Assembly: GCA_019649035.1 (NCBI GenBank)
Contig: BMAT01013534.1
Location: 231,485-259,119 of the forward strand
Length of the DNA: 27,635 nucleotides
Direction: 5' to 3'
DNA from: Elysia marginata
Lineage: Eukaryota; Mollusca; Gastropoda; Plakobranchidae
The notes under the pieces: model-generated
Told to the model about the DNA's origin: nothing
Seen by the model: only the letters and a program-made list of their open reading frames with translations
Databases searched by the model: none
Shown here: positions 10,188 through 22,455 of the stretch, in pieces
Layout of the letters: each line of letters opens with the position of its first letter
Numbering within the stretch: the first letter of the stretch is position 1
Program-made: the position numbers and the translations under genes

Positions 10188-13100
10188 CTGGAAGGAAAAT
10201 GATTGGAAAAAAGGTTAAAATATATCAATAGGCTAAAGAGAAAGACACAACAGTAAAAACAGATCAAACAAAAGGTTAAAAATGTTAAATGTATTTATGA
10301 AGCAAACATGCCTTTGATAAGAACATGTTTCATTCAAAAAATTTTGCTCTCTTTACACTTACAGCAAACACTGATTAACAAAAGCATAGTCCTACAGTGG
10401 AAACTTAAAAGAATTCTCATAATTAAAGTTTTCTTTTCCCTCTTTGTTTTTTTAAAATAAAAGTTAATTATAAGGCATAAAGAGAAATTTTCAATAACAG
10501 TTTTGCTTCAATGCATGTAAAGCCCACTAGAACCAATGACTGAGGAAAGCTAACTACTCAAAACTCAAATTAAGGGTGTCTCAAACCCTTTAAAATTATT
10601 GAGTTTTAATTTTTGCAAGTTTCATGTCAGAGAGAGGGTGCTAATACCAGTAATAGAGCAGAAAATAATCTGAGTAAAATAAACCTGATCACCTCACCAA
10701 AAAAAAAAAACGTATTGAGATTGAGTGGTTGTACACCCTGCAACAGGTTTGGTTCAATTTTTGTCTTGAAAATATCCCTTAATGTGTTTTTTCTTTCTCC
10801 CTTCCAAGTGAACAGGCTATTAGACTTGTTAATAAAAGCTGGGTGTTGCCTAGGCACACCAAAAGAGTTCTGTGATGTATATAGTGCTTACTGAGTTTCT
10901 CAATATTGTCTATATTTATCGAAAAAAAAAAGTTTGGGGGCCTGTGTCATAAAACTTATCTTATATTTATTTTAAAGTGTATTTTGTTCTTGTTTTTAAC
11001 ATGTTTTGCAGGCCTATTTACTTTGAAATAAAACTTGAAAATTATCATGACTTTTTTCAATCAAACCATTCTGCATCTCTGAACTTAACATTCTTGATTG
11101 CAGCCATAAACAAAGTAAAACTTTTGAGTCTTACCTTAGGTGATTCCTGTATGTGTTGACAATGCGGTATATGGAAGATTTAGTTGATGAGAAGAGCTTC
11201 TGTTTCAAGAGAAGATCAGGAGGGTTCTCAACTGAACTGTTTGCTTTTCTGGCAATGCTGGCTGTTAGTTTTAAGTGTTTTTCCAGTACCTTAAAATAAA
11301 ATTCAAGAAGACATTTCCAGTTACTTCATCTCATTCAGTTTTCATCTGCATTATCATCACACTCCATATGTGAGGCGAACAGGGTGAATGAGGAACAAGT
11401 GACTGTGACTAATTTTGAGTAAAAGCGCTTAAAAATTTTCTGTGGAGTGGATCATTTTTATTGTGTTCAACATGAAATATCCCAAGATACAGATAAGCTA
11501 GAGTTATAATTTTTCAACCTCTTCTAAGGCATAGAATACAATTTTAGAAAATGTCAACTCAATATGTTTAAAAATTCTGACTTGGGCCTGATTTAACCTC
11601 GTCGACTCACATATGATACTCAGAAAACTGATTTTTCACACACAAAGTCCTAAGTCTAGCTGATAAAATATCCAGGTTTTTTAAATTCTTAATGAATAAA
11701 AAGCTATTTGTTTGTTGACTATATTGAATTATAAACCCATAATTAAATTTATCAACCGGAAACAAAAACTTACTCATAAAATAATTAAAAAATACCCTCC
11801 CAATCCTTTAAAATGTATTTGTGAGAATAGATTGGTTCAGACTGCTTCAGCTCCACACACATGAAATTATTTTTTACCTGAAAAAAATATTACTTGAAAA
11901 GAAGATTGAATAACATTTCAAGCTTGATATCAAGTATAACTAGTTCCAACATTTCAAGTTATTTTAAATGCCTTCAGATTTAATTTAAAAGGAACTTTGA
12001 GCAATTCATAGTTGAGTAATTATAGAAGTTTTTTTTATTAAAGATGAAAATAATTACCTCATGAAAATCAAGTAAAGTACCAATGATTGCAGGCAGCATT
12101 GTTTGAACCACACCATACTTGTCCTCAGTGTAAGCTTTAGAAGCAACCTCGGACAAACCTGAAAGCAAAATTGTATATTTGCAAATTAAAGCTTCAGAAT
12201 AAAATAAACAAGAACAAATAATAATAAAAAAGCTTCAGAATCTCCAACACAAAAACAAAACAAAACCTGTAAATTAAGGTGCCATCTAAAATTAGCTCCA
12301 ATATTTATAGCCATTCTAAGCCTCAGATCACTTTCAACACCATTTGATTCTTTGCCAGACATGTTTTTTTTTATCGTCATATGGAGCGATTTTCCACTTG
12401 CTTTGAAACCATCACTTTTGCCATGATAATTGAACTAAGTGGAATATCTTGCTCTTCTGTGTTTGATGCTGCACTTTTCTTGTAAACAGCATACTTTTCT
12501 AGAAAATGTTAATTAAAAAAAAATTTGTGCATTATATAGTTATAATAAAACCAAAACAGATCAAACAAAGAAGCTGTCATTTAAAAAAAAATGCACACAT
12601 TGTCAGAGATAGCCTTAATTTTCAAGATAACAGAATCAGACTATTGTGAATGTAAAATAAATTAATCAAGACAAAAGCTAAGCTGTATAAATACAAATTT
12701 ATAATAAATGAGACCATAGTATTATGCCTTGCACCCTGTCTTGGTCAGCTTTCAATCAGTTTATTAAATATCTAATTCAACTAAATATTCTTAAGAAACC
12801 AGCAATGACATTCCCTACGGATGCCACTCATAACCTGTAGGCTCAGATCTCGGTTGAGTTTTACACTACTAACAGTAAATATGCAGGGCTGAGGGATGGC
12901 AAAGGGAAATCGTGAACAGTTGTTATATTATAAATAAAAACACTAATTTCGTCAAATTTACTGTTAGTAGTGTGTATACATGTGTGACTACAAGGCGGAC
13001 GCCCTGCACAAATAGATGCAGACATGTGTATTACAGCAGAAATTACCGAAAGAAGAAGGCAAAACGATAGAAATGACAAAAAACAATGACTAACTATATA

Positions 13101-16100
13101 TTGAGTGCAGTTTTTATCAAATACAGGCAAGGTAAAAAATTCGAGCTAATTTTCAGTGAAATAATATACACTCATTTTGTTCCATAACATCAAATTCAGG
13201 GAATCCCCTTCCAACCGGAATCCAATTCTGCCAGCAATCTTCTATTCAAAAATCATGACAGCCCCACAAGACACACACAAGTGAAAGCTTCAATTATATA
13301 CAGTCGAGTCCAAATAATTAAAACCTGGATGAATGCAATACATGTTTCATTCAAGCCATATTTGAACTTTCAATTTATCCGTCTTTGGTGGGGGCCTGGA
13401 TAGCTCAGTTAGTAGTGGCTTCGCTCCGTTGCCAAGAGGTTGCGGGTTCGAAACACAGCCGAGCACAGTCCAGGCCCCTACTGGTTGGGTCGGTGTCAGT
13501 ATAATGTGATTGGCTGAGGCTAAGTCATGGTATCCCCGCTAGTCTCTGGGTGGCAGCCCGTAAATTGTCATTGGGACCCAAGCCCTGAGAGCACCTTTGA
13601 AGTGGAATTGGGCTTGTAAAAATACCCTTCAATCAATCCGTCTTTGGTACTATTACTACAAACTGATTATTCAAACCTCTAATAATTTCAGATTAAATTT
13701 TGTTCCTAAAGGATTTCAAGCATCCAAACTGGACCGTATTAAAATAATTTGCATACATATTTTAGCCCTTACCTTCCACTGCCCATATTTGAGGTTGGCA
13801 TGAAGAAAATAGCACACGGCCTTTGTCTTCTGGACTCTCAACAAGAACTTGAGATATGAAAGGGAGCCCTTTGACTAGGTTAAAAATCTGTGGAGATAGC
13901 ATATAAGGAAGGAGATAAATTTGACAGTTTATGGTAATTCTTAAATCAAATACAGCCTGCATAAGACTAAAAATACTCAACCAAACTTAATTTTTTGTTA
14001 CAGAATATTAACCTCTTCTGGGAAAATTTGGCTCCCTTACTCAGCTTATATTAGGCAAAAAATTGCGGTGCAAGTCCTTATATAACTTTCTATATACAGT
14101 CAAACATAGGAATGCCCATAGGCGCATAAGAAAGTTATTCTGAAAAGGACAGTTGGTTTAGAAAATTCTTATCCAAGCTGTGCTTATCAAGATCAGTCGC
14201 ATCTGTAACGCCGCCCATGTTGACAGACTTGATAAACTGACGAAGAGTTGTCTATGATTGTCTCTTAACCATCGTTACCTAGGTCTACTTCCATATTGCA
14301 ACCGCAGCTAAACCCTTTTGTATAGATGGACCATAGTTAAAAAACAAAGCCCAAGAGAGGAGGGCCACGACTTGTCACCACCTGCACACGTTTTAGTTTC
14401 ACCATGGTTGTCCATCTGTTTGCCGCGGGCCATTTTGCGAGTAAACAAATATGTTTTTCAACCAGTCAAAATGAGTATTAAGTCGAAATTCGAAGGTAGT
14501 CCAATATTGGTATCACAGAAAAGCTTATTTTCTCTACTTTCAAAGACAACAAATAGAAAAGCTCTATCATACGTGAGTTGGCTGTATTGCAAAGTATAAC
14601 AATATAAAAAAAGTGCAAGGGAGTAATAGAGAAGTGGTCATCAATACAGGTGGTCTCTCTAGACAGGTGGTCCGCAAGACAGGTTTGACTGAAGCACAGA
14701 GAATAAAGTATAAGGTTAAGTGTAAATCAGCATAAGCAGAGTTGACTTTTCTCTCTGACTTCTTTGTGCTCTGCTCTACCCAATGATACAGACCTGTTGG
14801 CTATTCTGTGATGATTTTCAATTTAGTGACTATAAAAACTGCAAAACTGGCAATGTTTTTGTGGTTTTATCATAATTAATGTCGTCTTTGTGCTTCAGTT
14901 TTACCATTCGTTTGCGATTCTATGGCATCATGATTGGCCAGCATGCCATTAACAGCAGGCAACCTTGACACCATGTAAATGGAAGTTTCACCCTCTTTCT
15001 TATCACATTTAGTTTTCTATATCATGTTCAATGAAGAGTGAAAATTAAGGAGAAAGAGAAAGCAGGCAACTTTTTAAAACAAATTTTAAACTATATAGTC
15101 ACAAACGCCTGCAAATGAAAAAGAAAAAATCTGTTTCAATAAAACCTTTGCCAGAGCGTTAGAAAATAAAGCTCTTAATTCAACTGCAGACTTAGTTTTC
15201 ATTCAAAATGAATTCTCACCTTATTCTGTTGCTGTAACTCATTTTGATTGTTGTAAGATACCTGAGCTGTGAAAAGAGAGTTAGATGTTTAGACCTATGT
15301 TTTCATATACTATAAAGATTTACAACAAAAAAAATACAGATTTTGAGACAACAACAATCATGCAAAATTAAACATGAAAACAAAATGAATCATGTGAGCA
15401 TACTTTTTTTGGAATGCTTTAAAAACCACAATTTAAGAATAAATATTACGTCACTTAAACAAAGGTCTGGTAACTTGCAAAAATATCTTGAGTCCATGGC
15501 TAATAGACCGGAAATGGGACATTATTTTTTTTTTTTTTTTTTTTTTNNNNNNNAAGAGCTATTTTCTTCTATTTCTCTACATTTTAAATTAACTGACGTT
15601 TTAATATCTTTTCACAAAATATTGTGAAGCTTAGAAAATATATTCAACTCATTCACCTCAAACAAAAGACAAATATGTTCTTAAAAATATTTACAATTTT
15701 CATCAGAAAGGCATGTCAAAGGTAAAAGTGATCTTAATTCCTTTTCTTTACTTTTAGGCTTTTTGGTTTTGTTTTGATTGTTTCATTGATTACAGTTAGA
15801 AAGTTACAGAATCTGAATTAATCATATCTAAATGTGGTAAAAAAAAAAACACCCCAAAAACATTCACACAGTTGAGTCCAATTACCTCAAACTTTGATAA
15901 GTAAAATCTATCTTAGCATCCCAACAAGTGTTTTTTTCATACGTCAATTATCCTTTTACTCTAAGTTCTAATATTTCCTGATGAATTATATGCTCCCAAG
16001 AACTTCAACTTAAGCAAACCGCACTGTGTATCAATAAAATAACAATAGAATAAAATTTTATTTTCAGTTTGATCCGAAACCAGATGTATACCTGTATCTT

Positions 16101-19100
16101 GCACCTCTTTCCCTCTATAGAAAATATTCTGGTGATTATTTTCTGAAAAATTAATAGAAAAAAAGAAAATCAAAATGTCATATGAATGATTTTTCATATT
16201 GGAACGTAGATTAACAAACAAAAAAAAAAAGCTTTAAAAATGAACATCACTTTTAGCCTTGCGTTTGACTTGCATTCTTTCACAGTTTTGAAAAAAAAGA
16301 TTGAAATCTCAAGACGATTATTCAGCTGACTCCTTTGCACTGTAAATTTAATTTTCATCCCTACCATAAACTCTAGTTATGTAAAAATTTTCAATTCAAA
16401 GTAATAGCTACCACATTCATGTTCATTTTTCTTTTGATTTGTGAATATCTATTCTGTTCATAGATTTCTTCTTCAAGGTTATCTGCTTATTGAAAAGGAC
16501 AGGAGAGACAGAGAGAGATTGGGGGAGGGTAGGGAAAAATTCTCACTTGCTTCACTTGATGCTCCTTCTCCATTCAAATAACTTGACATAGAAACTTTTG
16601 ACATAATACTCCAGTTTTCTGCACTGAGCTTGTCACACAGCTCTTGGATGACGAGCAGGGTCTGGCCACTTACTGCGGCCCAGGTCCGAGGGTGTCCACC
16701 AGGCTGGCTCAAGCTGAGCAACTGAAGCCGACGTTCATGACAGCAGCGGGCTAAAGTACAGAAGTCTAGAAGGGCAAGATGCTACAACCAGAAAGAAAAA
16801 AATTGCAAGTTTACTAAAAAGACAAATTTTACCTCTCGTAATGATTAAGCCTAGTTAGGTATGTGTTCAATTCATATTTTTTCATATTACAATTTTCAGT
16901 CAAACCCAACCCACTATCTCAATTCCCAGAGAAGGCTAGTCTTATCAGTAGTAGTGTGACAATGTGATTACGTTAGAAATGAATGTATATATAAATGTAA
17001 TTGTTTGCTCTAAAAGACCCTCATAAGAATTCATTTATTAATTTCTTACTCAAAACAATTCTTTAAACCAGCTAAACAATTTCAACAAAAATGAAAAAAA
17101 AAAAGCTTACAAAAGCCTAAGGAGATAAGCAATTTAACATCAAATTAAAAAAAAAAAAATGAGGGAAAATGTCAGATTAAAATGCCAACACTCCGCTTTA
17201 CACAGCTTAAAACAGAATTCTGAAATGACCATATATTTCTCTATTCCTGCCATATACGAGGGTGGATCAATATATTTTGAGAGTTGCTCTGTATTTTCTA
17301 AACTGTTAATGATACGTACATGAAACTTTAACAGTCCTTCAAAATACTCTACATGGCTCTCTATGCAACGTTTCAGCGTGATCTGCCACTTCCGGAACGC
17401 GCCTTGGTAGTCTTTTTCCGGTATGGTCCGCAGCTCTGAGTCCACTGCTTTTGCGAGGTCTTGAATGAGGTGAAACTTCCGTCCAGCTAACCTGTCCTTC
17501 GGAATCGGAAACAACTAGAAGTCACATGGTGCCAAGTCGGGACTGTAGGCGGGGTGGGGCAAGACTTGAATTCCTAGCTCCCGCAGTGACTGAGTTGTGG
17601 CCCTTGCCTTATGGGGACCTGCATTATCATGAAGAGGCAAGGTCCTGGGGGTGCTAACCTTTGGTCGCTGCTCGTTGATTGCTGATTTCACCTGGGAAAG
17701 CATATACTGGACATAATATGTGGCAGTCTTTGTAGTGTCTTGAGGCAAAATATCCACTGCAAGTGAGCCCCTGTAATTGAAGAATACCGTAAACATTCTC
17801 TTCCGGCTTTGAATCCTGAACGCAACATGACTGGTCTGTCTACTTGCCCATCTACCCACATGCGATTGAGGCGTTTCGGTGGGATGACAAAGAAGGGTAT
17901 CCAAGTTTCATCACCTGTGACGATGTCAGAAAACCTTTTAGGGCCATGCGGTTCAAACATATTCAGCAATTCCGTTGCACAACGAACCCTCTCTCTCTTT
18001 TGATCAACCGTTAACAAACGGGGTATCCATCGCGCACATACCTTTTCCATACGAAGATATTCAGTTATGTTGGTATGAACTGTACCATACGAAAGGCTGT
18101 TGGTGTCGCTTAATTCTCGCACAGAGATATGGAGATCTTCATCAATGTCCTTCTTGGTAGAAGCAAAATCTGCTCGTTCACACATGATTTTGGTCGCCCG
18201 GGACGAGGGAAATCAGAAAGTGATTATTTACCTTCATTGAATTCCATTATCCAACTGCAAACAGTTTGATAAGAACAGGTACATTCCCCACAGACAGTCT
18301 GCAAAGTTTCATGGATCAGCTTTGCGGGTTCACCAAGTTTACAGCGCATGAAAATGTAGAATCGCATGTTTTCCTTAGTGAACTCCATCTTGATTTCTGC
18401 AGAGCTATTCACCGCATGTTTTCATGACGTCATAAAATGGATAGTGACAACGTCACATGGAATATTTTTATTTGGTTTGACAGTACACAAGCTGATGATT
18501 ATTTTCATATATGGCATGACTACCAAAGGTCGTGCATTTACAAACAGGAAGGTCACTCTCATTACTTAATGATCCACCCTCGTAGAGGATCTTATTTATT
18601 TGTTTTCTAAATATTTTACCTTTTGAATCCGACAAGCAAGACACACAAGAAAATATTTCAATTCCTTTCTATTTATAAATAATTACTGTTTCATACCTGT
18701 AGCAGCGGGCAATAGTTGCAGGCCAGGGCCTCAGAAAGTCTTTTATCCTTTTTATAATCCAGATCACTCACAACAGGAAAAACTAGAGGCTAAAAAAGAG
18801 AGAAATAAATGAGATGATTCATGTAACATTTTACAAAACTATGCGCTCACTTTCACTCTCATTGCTCAAAATGTGATTTTGCTAATAACAACAATGCTGT
18901 CACCTATGAGCTTATAGTAAACAACAGCAGGTTTTTTTCCCACAATGAAGTGTTAAGTCTATTTTAATCTAAAATTAAAAGCTTCAGGACAATTCTTAGA
19001 CAGCAACGATGAAAATTTTTACTTCTCTGTACTTTTTCTTACGATTCTAATCACAAAACAAGGGAAAACATTTGTCTAGCAAATAAAGTTATATCTATAT

Positions 19101-22100
19101 AACGAGTTTCCAAACTCTCATGGTTAGCCACTTGACCACTCTGTGTACGTACCCCATACAAGTTGCTGCCCCACTGGTCCAATGCGTGATGCACATACAA
19201 TAAACTTAACATAAAGGTTTTCTACTTGTTTACAAACATTCCAGATCTAATTCTACACATCTACCCTTACTAAAAGCCTAGATCTATTTTCAACAGGTCA
19301 TATTCAAATTCTAGATGTAAATCTAGACAGACCCTCTCTACCTATCTGCATTAAAAAAATTTCTTAGCACAGAATGGGGAATTTTATATAGGAGTAAAGC
19401 GGTTAATCCAAGTATAGAGACAGAGAGCATTGGCGACTTTATATTTTGCCACTTTTTATTCCAAGAAAGCATGTCTGGCATGTTGTGTGGAAGTGATATC
19501 ATTGTGCTATCAAACCAGATCTCTGACATGTTTCAGACACTATGGCTGCAAATGTTATTTAAAACAAGAAAGATACCATGAAAAACTAATAAAATACATA
19601 AATTTTTCTGTTATAAAGAATCAGTTGCCTGAGAATTGAAGTTTGAGTATGGCTAGAAATGATTCTTGAACTAATATACAGTAGTGACCATTCAATTTGT
19701 TTTTATATTTTAACATTGCATATATCTTGGTTGAAATTTTTTGGTCACTAACAATGAACACCAAAAACAAACGCTATCAATCCAATTTTTCTATTTAAGC
19801 TAAGAATCTAAAGTCTTAAAAAGGCTTTCCATTTTGAAATTCGATCTATTTCTCACAAATAAGGATGGAAACTAGTCAAACTTTGCCATCAAGTTCACAG
19901 TCAAGACTTACTTCAGTATGAAATACCCTGACAATACTGCTAGCCAAGGACCAAGCCAATGTTAGGCAAGTTACACACAGAAATGTCTGCCAGAAAAGAG
20001 TCAAACTCAGCATTCCTCTGATGGAGTTGATAGGCACCTCTTTCAAGCTGTTAGAAAAAATAAAACAGCATTACTTGAATTATGGATAAAGCTTTCTGTC
20101 TCACACACACCATATAAACGAACGACAAAAGTATAAAAGACAAGAATAAATGAGCTTTATTGAGCAAACTTATACCACAGCTGTATCAATAGTGTCACTC
20201 TTCATATCCTATATCTATTGACAGCGTAAAAAACCTTTTGCTGACCTGGAAATGCCAAACTGTAATTTTCCGGAATCAATCCTATCACACCAGTGTTAAA
20301 GGTACAGTATTTTACGCATCAGACGCTCTTTGAGGGCGACCCCTTGCGAATTATTATCGTTTGAATACTGTTTGGCATGCCAAATGATTACCCTTGTTTA
20401 TGCTTTGGCTGCAAGTTCTACTACCAAGAATTGGCATTCACTTGACTTAGTTTCACTTATTAAGTATCTGCGGCACATTTTTATTGCTATTTGAGCGCCC
20501 TTTAATTTTCCTATATTTAAGTGTAACATTGTTGCTATGGGATCTAGTCAAGAACTGCTCAAGTAAGAAATTTCCTTTTCAGAGAATAGGGAATTTCCTT
20601 TTCATCCTTTTCTAGAATCTAGGTCTAGAAATGTGTGCAAAATTGTACTGAAAAACGGTCAACTTCAATGGACCCGCTTTGGCTTGTTTGTCAAACAAAA
20701 GTGAAATAAAAATATCCTAAATAACGCTTAAGACCTCCTCTGAAAAAGAAGAGGATTACTTGAGATTTCGGGCGAGATTTCAGGGGTTACTAAGCTACCA
20801 AAAGTACACTATGAAAGCAATGGTGATCGGGCGATGACGGGCGATATAGGTACACAATAGTGTGGTCCAATCGGGCGACGATGGGCGCTACAGGTGGAGT
20901 TGAGTTAATTGCATCTGAATAGCTCGATGAGATTGTAATTATCTTCTGCATCCAACCTTTGACACGCTTCTGTCAACAGCAAGCTGTGGTCATCACACAC
21001 ACACCTGTGAGGCATTGCATAGCTGCTAAGGAGACAAAGCAGCTCTTTATAAACTTAGGAGTCTAAACACCTGGTAATGATACTAATGGATACTAAGCTA
21101 GCTCTTTCAAACGTTTCTGGGTATCGCGTTCAATCTGTCTATCCAAACACTAACAACCTTTGCCCTCTCAAGATGTTTCTTTCAACCAAATACTTGCTAT
21201 TTAAACCTTAAAAATCCTGACGTAATACAACAAATTGTCCCTGCACGTTCTGGCCAAGGAGAAAGACCACGCATTTTTACGGCTTGGTCCGGTTTAGACT
21301 AAAATTTTCAGCATTGCTGAATGAACAAAGGATATATAAAGGTAAAGGTAGTCCCATACTCGACATGAGCGTAGGGGAACAAGGAGCAGGGTCCTTGTTT
21401 TTCTAGGCACACGGCATTGTGAGGTAGTTTGCCATTGCTTTCCTCGCCGCCTTTACTTTCGCCGAGTCTTAAGAGACCTAGCTACCCATCAAGTGATGGG
21501 TGGGCACAGGGGAGCAAATAAAATTTAGCCTGGACTGGGTATCGAACCCGGAACCTCTCAGATAGCGGTCAACCGCCCTACCGATTGCGCCACTGCTCAC
21601 CCCAGGAGAAAAGGGGTTACTCAAGATTCTTGTTGAAATAAAATTTGAAGAAAAAAAAGAAAGAACAAAAGTTATCAGGGGTAGAAGTCAGCGGGAATTA
21701 TTTTCAAACTTTGTTCTCTTCAATAAAATGCAGTATCTATGTTTAATATCATGGTTAGGGCCATTGGCATAACGTTGAAACCATTTTCAAATAAAAGGAT
21801 TAACTTACTTCAGGATAAGCAGGATTTGTATGGAACAGTCTCTCTATCTCTTTTTTTTTTAAAGTTATTTCTTTTGCTTGATTGTGTTCTGTAAACACAA
21901 AAAGAGTATTTGGTGGAATAAAGAACATGTTATGTACAAAATTTAAAAAAAACAACCAACAAGCAAACCACAAGTGATGAATCATACTCACTTTTCACTC
22001 ATCTTAAAAGAATCCTCGATCCAGCTTTTTGGAAGACTCCCTGTGGTTTGAGATTGTGATATGAATGTTAAATTCGTACTTTTTATACTCTAATGAAACA

Positions 22101-22415
22101 TTTTGATATCATTAGTAGTCTTCAAAAAGTCACATTTGGTATCATTTCTTGAAAAACACTAATAAGCATTCTGAAACACATTTATCAATAAATGAACACT
22201 CTTGATTTTTCTTATTACCAGTTTATTCTACATTGTTATCTCAGCATAGCAAGAGTGGCACCAAGATGAAACCTGCAGACTATGGGGTGAAAGAAAATGG
22301 AGTCAGATGGTAAGAAAATAGAGAGGTCATGATCCCGGCTAAAGAAAGAGTCACAAGACAGGTCGCAGTGGAAAAAGATAGTTGATGGCCTATGCTCTCT
22401 GCAGGGCTGATAAGG

Positions 22416-22455
<40 letters not shown>

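Larger units (their letters stand above)
16782..18696 (-). other. NDC1 intron carrying a mariner element
   Basis: Apart from the mariner at 17257-18582, the intron is AT-rich and without recognised features. The mariner lies in the same orientation as the gene. Confidence 0.7.

Noticed and set aside
10613..10894. 93-codon plus-strand open frame in the last NDC1 intron
   Set aside because: No recognisable domain, and overlapped by an open frame on the other strand; AT-rich intron sequence.
13390..13478. A plus-strand tRNA gene
   Set aside because: A and B boxes are present, but the stem enclosing them spans 88 nt and the arms do not form a cloverleaf with CCA-ready end. The 13-bp target duplication shows it is the head of a SINE. 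The same applies to 21537-21603 and 26255-26345 on the minus strand.
21800..21991. Minus-strand open frame resembling the sixth NDC1 membrane segment (IHHLWFACWLFFLN then TEHNQ)
   Set aside because: It begins inside the consensus donor GTGAGT of the exon ending at 21992, and its frame cannot be joined: using its apparent acceptor from that donor gives a phase mismatch and a stop. The true segment with matching phase is the exon 20047-19912. The hydrophobic look comes from T-rich intron sequence.
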